Below, piece after piece: positions 15,408-23,864 of a stretch of 64,000 bases of DNA. Each line of letters opens with the position of its first letter. The stretch's first letter is position 1. The position numbers and the translations under genes are program-made. The notes below the pieces were generated by a model that saw only the letters and a list, made by a program, of their open reading frames with translations, did no database searches and was not told where the DNA came from. Origin of the DNA: SZAS-103 sp038226665 (lineage in GTDB: Bacteria; Pseudomonadota; Gammaproteobacteria; Xanthomonadales; Xanthomonadaceae); NCBI GenBank assembly GCA_038226665.1, contig JBBRQI010000014.1:1-64000 (forward strand). Reading direction: 5' to 3'.

Positions 15408-18400
15408 GCGCGACCGCTGCCGACGACACTGTGGCCATCGATCCGCAAAATCCATGGCTGGGCCTGTTCTCCTACTCCGAGGAGTCGCGCGGTTACTTCC
15501 ATGGTCGCGACGAAGAGACAGCCGAGCTCTGCCGGCGCGTGCAGCGCAAGCTGTTGACCGTTTTGTTCGGGCAGTCAGGACTCGGCAAGACCTCGCTATT
15601 GCGCGCCGGCATCGTGCCGCGATTGCGCGCCGAAGGGTTCTGTCCGGTGTATGTACGCATTGATTACGCACGCAATTCGCCGGCGCCTTCGGAACAAATC
15701 AAACAGGCGATCTTCAAAGCGACCGCCGCTGCCGGCTACTGGACGCAAGCCGGCACCGCAATCGAAGGCGAATCGCTGTGGGAGTTTCTCCATCATCGCG
15801 GCGACCTGTTGCGCGATGCCGATGGGCACGCACTGATGCCGCTGTTGATCTTCGATCAGTTCGAGGAAATCTTCACGCTCGGGCAAGCCGACGATGCTGG
15901 CCGACTGCGCGCCAAGGAATTCCTCTCGGACCTCGCCGACCTCGTCGAGAACCGTCCGCCGGCGGCACTGGAGGCCCGCATCGAATTCGACGACGCGGCG
16001 GCGGAACAATTCGATTTCGCGCGCGCCGACTACCGCGTGCTGATCGCGCTGCGCGAGGACTATCTCGCGCACCTCGAAGGCGTGAAAACGATCATGCCGT
16101 CGATCACCCAGAATCGGATGCGGCTCGCGCGAATGAACGGCGTGCAGGCGCTGAGCGCGGTGGTCAAGCCCGGCGGGCGGCTGGTCTCGCAGGAAGTGGC
16201 CGAGTCGATCGTGCGCTTCGTCGCCGGTGGTTCCGAACTCGGCAACGCGGAGATCGAACCTTCGTTGTTGAGCCTGGTTTGTCGCGAGCTCAACACGGTT
16301 CGGCAAACGCAGGGCCGCAGCGAGATTTCCGCCGACCTGCTGGCCGGTTCGCGCGACACGATCCTCACAGAATTCTATGAACGCACACTTGCCGATCAGC
16401 CTGTGGGAGTACGGCGCGTCATCGAAGACGAGTTGCTGACCGAGTCCGGTTATCGCGAAAGCCTCGCCGAAGAGCGCGTGATCAAGGCCCTTGCCGCCGT
16501 CGACGCCGCTCCGGACGCGCTGGCAACCCTCGTCGATCGACGCCTGCTGCGCATCGAGGAACGCCTCGACATGCGCCGCGTCGAGCTGACCCACGATGTG
16601 CTGTGCAGCGTTGTGCTCGCCAGCCGCAACCTGCGCCACGAGCGCGAGGCGCGCGATGCAGCGCAACGCCAGCTCGCCGCGCAGCAGGAACGCGAAGCCG
16701 CTACCCATCGTGCGCTGCTGCGCGCGCGCACGATCGCCAGCGTCTGCGCGGTGCTGATGGTGGTCGCGATCGCGAGCGCGGTGTTCGGCTGGATCAGCCA
16801 GCGTCGTGCGCGCGAGGCCGAAGCCGAAGCGCAGAAGTCGCGCAGCGATGCCGAGAAACTTGTCAGCTTCCTGATCGAGGATTTCTACGCGGAACTCGCG
16901 CCGACCGGCCGACTTGACACGCTGGGCAAGCTCGCGCACAAGACGGTCGGCTACTACGACGGGTTGCCCGCGCAGCTGGTGACGCCCAAGACCGAGGCCT
17001 ACCGCGCGATGGCGCTGATCCGCGAAGGCGAGGCCCAGGACGGCAGCGGCGCGCTCGATGCCTCACGCAAGAGCTTTACCGAAGCGCGCAACGTGTTCCA
17101 GAAGCAATACGACGCTGGCGACCATGGCGAGACGGTGACCATCGGCTTGGCCCTGGCCAACTACGATCTGGGCACCGGAGGCAACTCCGGCGGCGCCAGC
17201 CGCGTCGACGCCAACCTCCTGAACAAGGCGGCGGCCATGTTGCGGCCTCTGGCGCATTCGCGGGCTGGCTCGCGCCAGGCCAAGCTGCTCTACGCGAACA
17301 CGCTCAACTTCCTGAGCCACGCCGAGGCCGACCGGAAACGCTCCGTGGCGATTTGCGACGAGGCGCGGGACATCCTCAAGGGTCTTGGCGCACTTGACCT
17401 GACTGACCTCGACGCCGCAGCGGCCTACGCCGACGTCGCCGATTCCGAGGCCCGCCACCTGGTAGACCTGGACCGCGTCGAAGAAGCGCAAAAGCTCGAA
17501 ACGCAAGTCTTCAACCTGGCCGAAAGGGTACTGGCCCAGCGCCCCAACGACCTGCGTTCGCTCGGCAACCGCGCTTACGCCGCGGATCTGCTGGGCAGCC
17601 TGGCATCGCGCAAGCACGACACGGTTGGCGCGGTCGACTATGCCCATCGCGCCGAGCAGGCCGGGGAGGACCTGGTGCGTTTCAATCCAGCTAACCTGGC
17701 CTCGTGGCAGTTCTGGGCCGGTGGCAAGGGCCGGCTCGGCGACGTGCTACTCGAGCAGGGCCAGGTTGCGAAATCGATGGCGACCATGCGCGATGCACTG
17801 ACGCTGGCGCAGGATCCCCGCCGGCCGTCTAGCCTGGGTCCGATCGTCTGGAACCGGTGGGGCACGCTGGCGACCCTGCAGGCCCGGGCGGGAGACGCGG
17901 CAGCCGCGGAGAAATCGCTGCAGTCCTTCGTCCGCGACCGCAATGAATTGATCGCGACATTCACGCCGGACGATGCGCGGCGACAGCTGCTTGTCTCGGC
18001 CGAGCAATTGCTGCGCAGCCGCCTGCAATACTTCAGAGGCGATCGCGAAGGATCACTGGCGAATGCCACGGCGGCCGCCGACGCCATCGGCAAGATGAAT
18101 GTTCCGGAGCAGAGCCGCAGCGCGATCATTCTGCGCGACAACTTCTTGCGCGCGGCCTTGCGCACTGCCGCATTCTCGGCGTTGCAGCTGGGCCAAGGCG
18201 CAAAGGCCGAGGCGGTGGCACGGCGTTGGCTGGCGGTGCTTGCCGATCCGAATTCATACGCCGACCCGCGCGATGAAACGTCGCGCGCTCGCGCGGCGAT
18301 GGCGCACGCGCTGGTGATGCAATCCCGCAGCGCCGACGCCTTGGTCGCCGTGCAGCCCGCGCTCGATTATTACCGCTCGCAAGAGCAGGCCGGCGCGCAG

Positions 18401-18601
18401 GAAATCTCGTTCCGGTTCGGCTATGCCTATGCGCTCTACGTCAGTGCGCTTGCGCAACCTCCCGGGCAGGCGCAACGGGGCGCCGACCTGGACGCGGCCG
18501 CAAAGCTGATCAATGGCGCATCGTCGGAAGCCAAAAATCTTGCGGACATGCGCGATGTCGCGGCCTTGATCGCAGCGGCGCGCGCTTCTAAGGGCGGCTG
18601 A
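15404..18601 (+). CDS. STAND-type NTPase with membrane segment and TPR-like C-terminus
   Basis: This 1065-residue protein opens with the nSTAND1 pattern: NPWLGLFSYSEE, then YFHGRDEE, Walker A GQSGLGKT (56-63) and Walker B LLIFDQFEEIF (D151). A winged-helix-like part ends near THDVL (397-400). A charged coiled-coil-like stretch (410-440) leads to one membrane helix (about 443-463) and then a long helical, TPR-like region to the end. STAND proteins are switch ATPases that sense a partner or invader and oligomerise. The layout places the NTPase and the repeat region on opposite sides of the membrane. GGGAGG precedes the ATG, which overlaps the previous stop (ATGA). The segment after the membrane helix (EDFYAELAPTGRLD) resembles the same position in the next gene. 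Confidence 0.85.
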   Translation: MSATAADDTVAIDPQNPWLGLFSYSEESRGYFHGRDEETAELCRRVQRKLLTVLFGQSGLGKTSLLRAGIVPRLRAEGFCPVYVRIDYARNSPAPSEQIKQAIFKATAAAGYWTQAGTAIEGESLWEFLHHRGDLLRDADGHALMPLLIFDQFEEIFTLGQADDAGRLRAKEFLSDLADLVENRPPAALEARIEFDDAAAEQFDFARADYRVLIALREDYLAHLEGVKTIMPSITQNRMRLARMNGVQALSAVVKPGGRLVSQEVAESIVRFVAGGSELGNAEIEPSLLSLVCRELNTVRQTQGRSEISADLLAGSRDTILTEFYERTLADQPVGVRRVIEDELLTESGYRESLAEERVIKALAAVDAAPDALATLVDRRLLRIEERLDMRRVELTHDVLCSVVLASRNLRHEREARDAAQRQLAAQQEREAATHRALLRARTIASVCAVLMVVAIASAVFGWISQRRAREAEAEAQKSRSDAEKLVSFLIEDFYAELAPTGRLDTLGKLAHKTVGYYDGLPAQLVTPKTEAYRAMALIREGEAQDGSGALDASRKSFTEARNVFQKQYDAGDHGETVTIGLALANYDLGTGGNSGGASRVDANLLNKAAAMLRPLAHSRAGSRQAKLLYANTLNFLSHAEADRKRSVAICDEARDILKGLGALDLTDLDAAAAYADVADSEARHLVDLDRVEEAQKLETQVFNLAERVLAQRPNDLRSLGNRAYAADLLGSLASRKHDTVGAVDYAHRAEQAGEDLVRFNPANLASWQFWAGGKGRLGDVLLEQGQVAKSMATMRDALTLAQDPRRPSSLGPIVWNRWGTLATLQARAGDAAAAEKSLQSFVRDRNELIATFTPDDARRQLLVSAEQLLRSRLQYFRGDREGSLANATAAADAIGKMNVPEQSRSAIILRDNFLRAALRTAAFSALQLGQGAKAEAVARRWLAVLADPNSYADPRDETSRARAAMAHALVMQSRSADALVAVQPALDYYRSQEQAGAQEISFRFGYAYALYVSALAQPPGQAQRGADLDAAAKLINGASSEAKNLADMRDVAALIAAARASKGG

Positions 18602-18676
18602 AATGCCTGGCGGCAGAAAATTCCGTGGCCGGTCCATTGCTGCGCCAGCAGCCGCTGATCGCCAGCACGGCGGACG

Positions 18677-20869
18677 ATGGAAATCCCGATGACGATCGCC
18701 GCGCCCAAGTACCGCGCCTTCATCAGTTACAGCCACCAGGATCAGGCCTGGGCGCAATGGCTGCACAAGGCACTGGAGACTTACCGCGTGCCCGAGCGTC
18801 TGGTCGGTACGGAAACGCCGGCGGGCATCATTCCACGTCGTCTCGCGCCGATCTTTCGCGATCGCGACGAGTTGCCGAGCGCGACCGATCTCAGCGGCAA
18901 GGTCAACGAGGCGCTCGCGCAATCGGCTGCACTCATCGTCGTGTGTTCGCCGCGTTCAGCCACTTCGCTCTGGGTCAATGAAGAAGTCCTCGCGTTCAGG
19001 CGTCTGCAGCGCTCCAATCGCATTTTCTGCCTGATCGTCGGCGGCGAGCCTAACGCGAGCGCTGTTGCCGGACGCGAGGCCGAGGAATGCTTCGCGCCCG
19101 CGCTGCGCTTCCAGATCGGCGCCGACGGCCAGTTGACGCAGCAACGCACCGAGCCGATCGCCGCCGATGCGCGTCCGGGCAAGGACGGCAAGGCCAATGC
19201 CAAACTCAAGCTGATTTCCGGCCTGCTCGATGTCGGCCTGGACGCACTCAAGCAACGCGAACAGCAGCGGCGCATTCGACGCATGGCGACGATCACCGCG
19301 CTGGCCCTGCTGGTGATGCTGGTGACGACCGGCCTTGCGATCAATGCCATGGTCGCGCGCCAGGCCGCCGAGCGCCGCCAGAAACAAGCCGAGAGCCTGG
19401 CCGATTTCATGCTCGGCGATCTCAACGACAAGCTGGCCCAGGTGCAGCGCCTCGACATCATGGAAGCGGTCGACGATCGGGCGATGAAATACTTCCAGTC
19501 GCTGCCGACAGCGGATGTGACCGACGAAGCACTCATGCAGCGTGCAAAGGCGCTGGAAAAAATCGGTAGCGTACGACTGGACCAAGGCCATCTGCCGGCG
19601 GCGATGGAGTCGTATCAGGCCGCCGCGAAGCTCTCCGGCGCGCTGGCCAAGGCGGCCCCCGACGACACCGCGCGGCAGATCGCCTACTCGCGCGTATTGG
19701 CCTTTGTCGGCATGACCGACTGGTACCAGGGACGACTCGATAGCGCACAACGCAGTTTCGAATCCGCGCAAAAAGTCCTGCAACGCGATGCATCGCATTC
19801 GGCCGACGACCCGGAACTGATCTTTCAATTGACAGCCATCGACAACAATATCGGCCACGTCCTTGAAGCGCGCGGCAAGCTCGATGAAGCCGAAGTCCAA
19901 TACCGCAGCATGCTGGCTCACTGCAAGCTGCTGGTCGCCCGCAGGGACGTGAAAACGCAGTGGACGGCCCAGTTGGGCGCTGCGCACAACAATCTCGGCA
20001 AATTGGCGCTGATGCGCGGCGATCTCGCTACGGCGATCGCCGAATACCGTGCCGATGACGCAATCGAATCCGCGCTTTCCGCGCGCGATCCCAAGGACAA
20101 CGAACAGCGCGACAACATGCTGGTCGTGCATGCGATCCTGGGACGCACGTTGGCACTGACCGGCGATATCGATGCGGGCATCGCGCATTTGCAGCAAGCG
20201 GTCGATACCGCCAAAGAGTTGACCAAAGTCGATCCGAGCAACGTCGGCTTTCAGCGCGATGTTGCGCTATACGCCGCGCAGTTGAGCCGGTTGCGGCGAC
20301 TGGCAGGCGACTTGCCGACGGCGCAATCGCTGCTGGCGCAGTCGCTGGCGATTTATCTCGCCCTGACCAAGCAGGACGCGGCCAATACCGACTGGCAGGG
20401 CGAATACGCCGAGGCGCAGAGCGAACACGCTGCGCAGGAACGGGCAGCGGGCAACACCGATGCGGCGGGCACACACGTGCACGCCGCGCTGGCAATACTC
20501 GAACCACTGGTTGCCAAGAGCCCCGATGACCGCTCCACAGTATTGGCAGTCGTCGGCGCCAAGCTACTGCTTGCGAGCGTCACTGCCGATGCGCAGGCAG
20601 GGCAGCAACTGCGGGACGACGCATTGCAGACGATCCAGGGCGTGAAATCCGGTCGCGGCGATCCGCGCCTGCTCGCGCTGCAGGTCGAGGCATTGGCGGG
20701 ACGAGGCAGAAAGGCCGACGCTCAGCCGATCATCCAGCAACTATGGAACAGCGGCTATCGGGATCTTGCCCTGTTGGATGTTCTCCGGGACAAGGAAATC
20801 GAATATCCCGTCAATGCACGATTCCAGTCGCAACTTCGGGCAGCAACCGGGAATACTGTTCGTCACTGA
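18677..20869 (+). CDS. membrane TIR-domain protein with TPR-like C-terminus
   Basis: A protein of 730 residues. The TIR domain (about 12-150) starts KYRAFISYSHQDQAWAQWLH, with RDRDELPSATDLS (the BB-loop region) and SLWVNEEVLAF holding candidate catalytic Glu102/103. A membrane helix follows at about 205-227, then a helical region with TPR-like repeats (for example KLDEAEVQYRSMLAH and GDLATAIAEY). The post-membrane motif LGDLNDKLAQVQRLD resembles that of the preceding STAND protein, so both share an anchoring module. Start ATG 18677 is taken; an in-frame ATG at 18689 is equally plausible. It follows the STAND gene after 75 nt on the same strand. It could act as a second NADase effector or signal producer of the locus. 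Confidence 0.82.
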   Translation: MEIPMTIAAPKYRAFISYSHQDQAWAQWLHKALETYRVPERLVGTETPAGIIPRRLAPIFRDRDELPSATDLSGKVNEALAQSAALIVVCSPRSATSLWVNEEVLAFRRLQRSNRIFCLIVGGEPNASAVAGREAEECFAPALRFQIGADGQLTQQRTEPIAADARPGKDGKANAKLKLISGLLDVGLDALKQREQQRRIRRMATITALALLVMLVTTGLAINAMVARQAAERRQKQAESLADFMLGDLNDKLAQVQRLDIMEAVDDRAMKYFQSLPTADVTDEALMQRAKALEKIGSVRLDQGHLPAAMESYQAAAKLSGALAKAAPDDTARQIAYSRVLAFVGMTDWYQGRLDSAQRSFESAQKVLQRDASHSADDPELIFQLTAIDNNIGHVLEARGKLDEAEVQYRSMLAHCKLLVARRDVKTQWTAQLGAAHNNLGKLALMRGDLATAIAEYRADDAIESALSARDPKDNEQRDNMLVVHAILGRTLALTGDIDAGIAHLQQAVDTAKELTKVDPSNVGFQRDVALYAAQLSRLRRLAGDLPTAQSLLAQSLAIYLALTKQDAANTDWQGEYAEAQSEHAAQERAAGNTDAAGTHVHAALAILEPLVAKSPDDRSTVLAVVGAKLLLASVTADAQAGQQLRDDALQTIQGVKSGRGDPRLLALQVEALAGRGRKADAQPIIQQLWNSGYRDLALLDVLRDKEIEYPVNARFQSQLRAATGNTVRH

Positions 20870-21012
20870 GCCGGGATGGCCTGACAAGACTGCCGGGAAG
20901 AGAAGCTCGCCGAGCCATACGCCTCGTTGTACGATGCAAAGGCGATCGCCGAAGTGGCAGGAGCGCAGGTCAGCTGGCCGCAAACAACTTTCAACAAACC
21001 CTGGAGAAAGTC

Positions 21013-21192
21013 ATGTCCAACATCCATAACGCAGGTCCGGACGACGAAATTTCCGACGCCGACGAGGAAGCCGACATTTCGGATGCGTCTGTCGAGGACG
21101 AAGGAAACGATCAGGAAGCCACCAATCAAAGCAAGCCAATGCCAACGATTGCCAGCAGGAGCGCCACGGATCCCTCGATCAAGAATCACTAG
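21013..21192 (+). CDS. small acidic protein in the candidate defence locus
   Basis: A 59-residue ORF with GGAGAAAG just upstream of its ATG. The first 40 residues are packed with Asp and Glu (DDEISDADEEADISDASVED), with no hydrophobic core, so it is probably disordered. I recognise no family. It lies between the TIR-TPR gene and the SLOG-like gene, on the same strand, and is followed by an 11-bp hairpin. It could be a small regulator or inhibitor of a neighbour, but that is only inference from position and charge. Confidence 0.5.
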   Translation: MSNIHNAGPDDEISDADEEADISDASVEDEGNDQEATNQSKPMPTIASRSATDPSIKNH

Positions 21193-21204
21193 CATGCCTC
21201 TGCG

Positions 21205-21233
21205 GAGCGGAAGTCGTGCCAAGACTTCCGCTC
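21205..21233. terminator. strong 11-bp hairpin after the small acidic ORF
   Basis: GAGCGGAAGTC (21205-21215) and GACTTCCGCTC (21223-21233) pair perfectly around a 7-nt loop. No T-run follows, so it may be a factor-assisted terminator, an mRNA-stabilising hairpin or a protein-binding palindrome. It splits the candidate defence locus just before the SLOG-like gene. Confidence 0.45.
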
Positions 21234-21355
21234 AGCGATCAATTCAATTGGCTGCCTTGCGGTGTTTTCTTGGAGCAAATATTTGCCGCTGTGATCGGCT
21301 TGCGATTGGATGCACGTTCTGGCTGGCGTCCCCTGATTCATGACAGGCCCAGCTT

Positions 21356-23134
21356 GTGGCCGATGGAAATACCTCATTGAGCGCCGGAAGCCCCCTTCCT
21401 GATAGACCTCTTACGGATGTGCCGCTGGTGGTGGGCGTCACCAGCCATCGCAACCTTGCAGCGAGCGAAATCGAGCTGGTCCGGCAACGGGTCCGGGATT
21501 TCTTCGCATTGCTCAAGCGCGATTTCCCGGACCTGCCGCTGGTCGTCCTCTCGGCGCTGGCCGAAGGCGGCGATCAACTGGTCGCACACGAAGCGCTTGC
21601 CGCAGGCGCGCGATTGATCGCGCCGTTGCCGCTGATGCCGGAGTCGTACATCGAGGATTTCGTCGATGTCGAAAGTCGCGCCGCGTTCAACGAACTGTGC
21701 AAACGCGCTGACGTCGTGCAGTTGCCGCTGGTGCGCGGCAACACGTCCACGACGATTGCAGTGCCTGGAGAAGCGCGCGACCGACAGTACGCGCAGGCCG
21801 GCGTATTCGTCGCCAGCCACAGCCACATCCTGCTGGCTTTGTGGGACGGCCGCGACTCGGACCTGCTCGGCGGCACCGCGCAAGTCGTCCGCTACGCCCT
21901 CCATGGAGTCATGCCGGGCCTGGTCGAACGCCGCCACAATGCGCGCGCAGCACTGGACAGCATCGACGAAAGCATCGTCTATCACATCGCCTGTTCGCGC
22001 ACGAATGGCAATGGCGAGTTGCAACCGCCCTTGGCTTCGCTTGCGTCATTGCAGACGCGCTGGATCAGCCAGAACCATGTGTGCGCGGTCGATGCAGGCA
22101 TGCCGGAAGAATTCCACCGCATGTTCATCCGCATGCAGGAATTTGTCCTCGACCAGCATCGCTATGCGGACGAGATCGCGTTCGCTGCGACAGCTTCAGG
22201 AGGCGACATCGCCGATACATCCAGTGGCGATATCCTGGATGGGCTTTTTTCTGCCGCCGATAGCCTCGCGATCCACTTCCAGAAGCGCGTGCTGTTGGCG
22301 ATGCGCAGCACGCACGTCGTGGCGGCACTGACCGGCATCGCCTTCGTCAGCTACTCCGACCTGCCTTCAGACCTGTCGTTCCAGTTCTACGGAATCTACG
22401 TGTTCATCGTCCTGTTCGGCGTTGGCGTGATGCTGGCATGGCTCGCGCGCCGCCACGATTGGCACAGGAAATACGTCGACTACCGCGCGCTTGCCGAAGG
22501 CTTGCGCGTGCAGCGCTGGTGGCGTCGCGCCGGCATCGTCGACGTCGGTTCCAGCGCGTTCGCGCACGACAATTTCCTGCGCAAGCAAGACATCGAACTG
22601 GGCTGGATCCGCAACGTCATGCGCGCGGCGAGCCTCGACGGCAACGACAGCGCACCGGTATCCGATGCCGCGCTGGCGACCGTCATCGCCGATTGGGTCG
22701 GCGCATCCGGAAGCGGCGGCCAGCTCGACTACTACGCGCGCAAGACCGCGCATCGCAGCCGCATGCATCACCTGACGCGGCGTCTTGGCCTCGCCTGCCT
22801 GTGGGTGAGCATTTCCATCGGTGTCCTGCTCGCGTTGTTCCAGCGCCACCTCGGTAGCGACAACACCAACATGCTGGTTTCGGTGATGGGCGTGCTGGCG
22901 ATCATCGCTGCGGCACGCGAGTCCTATGCCTATCGCAAGGGCGACAAGGAACTCGCCAAACAATACCGCTACATGCGCGACATCTTCGCCAATGCGCGGA
23001 CCAAGCTGGACGCCACCCAAGACGCCGCAGGCAAGCGCGAAATCCTGCACGAGCTCGGCGAATCGGCACTGGCCGAGCACTCGGAATGGGCTCTGATGCA
23101 CCGCGATCGGCCGCTGGAGAACGCGCGCTTCTGA
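21356..23134 (+). CDS. SLOG-like nucleotide-sensor domain fused to membrane segments (SLATT-like)
   Basis: A 592-residue protein. The N-terminal Rossmann-like domain (about 23-190) has PLVVGVTSHRNL, then LVVLSALAEGGDQLVAHEAL with the GGD signature of SLOG/LOG-type domains (71-73), and SHILLALWDGRD. The C-terminal half has two membrane hairpins: HVVAALTGIAFV and YVFIVLFGVGVMLAWLA, then LWVSISIGVLLALF and NMLVSVMGVLAIIAAA. The second is followed by the conserved-looking RKGDKELAKQYRYMR. SLOG domains bind nucleotide signals, and SLATT-type membrane modules are predicted pore-forming effectors in conflict systems. Together with the upstream TIR/SIR2 genes this suggests a signal-gated membrane effector. 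The start is a GTG; the true start is uncertain because no strong ribosome site is seen. Confidence 0.7.
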   Translation: MADGNTSLSAGSPLPDRPLTDVPLVVGVTSHRNLAASEIELVRQRVRDFFALLKRDFPDLPLVVLSALAEGGDQLVAHEALAAGARLIAPLPLMPESYIEDFVDVESRAAFNELCKRADVVQLPLVRGNTSTTIAVPGEARDRQYAQAGVFVASHSHILLALWDGRDSDLLGGTAQVVRYALHGVMPGLVERRHNARAALDSIDESIVYHIACSRTNGNGELQPPLASLASLQTRWISQNHVCAVDAGMPEEFHRMFIRMQEFVLDQHRYADEIAFAATASGGDIADTSSGDILDGLFSAADSLAIHFQKRVLLAMRSTHVVAALTGIAFVSYSDLPSDLSFQFYGIYVFIVLFGVGVMLAWLARRHDWHRKYVDYRALAEGLRVQRWWRRAGIVDVGSSAFAHDNFLRKQDIELGWIRNVMRAASLDGNDSAPVSDAALATVIADWVGASGSGGQLDYYARKTAHRSRMHHLTRRLGLACLWVSISIGVLLALFQRHLGSDNTNMLVSVMGVLAIIAAARESYAYRKGDKELAKQYRYMRDIFANARTKLDATQDAAGKREILHELGESALAEHSEWALMHRDRPLENARF

Positions 23135-23181
23135 ACGGCCTGATCTGGAAGAACACGATCTGGAAGGACGCGATCTGCCTG

Positions 23182-23832
23182 TCAACCGAGGCGGTAAACC
23201 GCAGTCCACAGCGCGGTGACGCCTTCGGCAATGAAGCCTGGTTGCTCCGCGAGAATATCCCGGCGTTCGAGCACCTCGATGCGCCAGTGGCGATGGAACA
23301 AGGCGTGCACTTCAGCTTCATCAACCGAAAACGGCGGGCCGGTTTTTTCTTGTTGGGGATACTCCAGCGTGATCAGCAGGCCACGACAATGCGCCGGCAA
23401 ACACGCATACAGCTCGCCCGCGTAACGCTGCCGCATCGGTGGCGGCAACGCGATCAGCGCGGCGCGATCGTAGACCGCTGCGCAATCGGCGAGCATCGCG
23501 GCATCGAGAGCGAAGGCGTCGCCGCAGATCAATTCGTACGGACCGGCCGTGTAATGCTGGCCGAACCGCGATGCGGATCGTGCCGGCGTCAGATCGCGCT
23601 CTGCAAAGAACTGCTGCACCGCGAGCTCCGTCAGTTCGATTCCGACCACATGCTGTCCGCGCGCCGCAAGCCAGTCCATGTCGCGGCTCTTGCCGGCGAG
23701 TGGCACAAACACTTTGCTGTTCGCCGAAAGATCGAGCGCGCCCCAATGTTTTTCCAGCAGCGGCGTGACGCATTCCTGGTGGAAGCCGATTTGCCCTTCC
23801 TGCCAGCGCTGTTTCCAGAACTCAGCGTCCAT
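23182..23832 (-). CDS. tpm: thiopurine S-methyltransferase (TPMT) family protein
   Basis: This 216-residue SAM-dependent methyltransferase begins MDAEFWKQRWQEGQIGFHQ, the typical opening of bacterial Tpm. It has VFVPLAGKSRDMDWLA (SAM-binding region) and HVVGIELTELAV. Bacterial members methylate thiopurines, selenium and tellurium compounds. The frame is open further upstream, but the conserved N-terminus sets the start at 23832. It stands 32 nt from the stop of the divergently oriented-looking but co-directional M14 gene upstream, so the two may be cotranscribed. Confidence 0.92.
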   Translation of the reverse strand: MDAEFWKQRWQEGQIGFHQECVTPLLEKHWGALDLSANSKVFVPLAGKSRDMDWLAARGQHVVGIELTELAVQQFFAERDLTPARSASRFGQHYTAGPYELICGDAFALDAAMLADCAAVYDRAALIALPPPMRQRYAGELYACLPAHCRGLLITLEYPQQEKTGPPFSVDEAEVHALFHRHWRIEVLERRDILAEQPGFIAEGVTALWTAVYRLG

Positions 23833-23864
23833 GATTGCGGATTCCGTCGGTACGCCGTTCTTGC

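Noticed and set aside
13974..15671. 565-codon minus-strand frame opposite the SIR2-TIR gene
   Set aside because: Arg/His-rich with no recognisable domain; the plus strand carries clear SIR2-like and TIR motifs.
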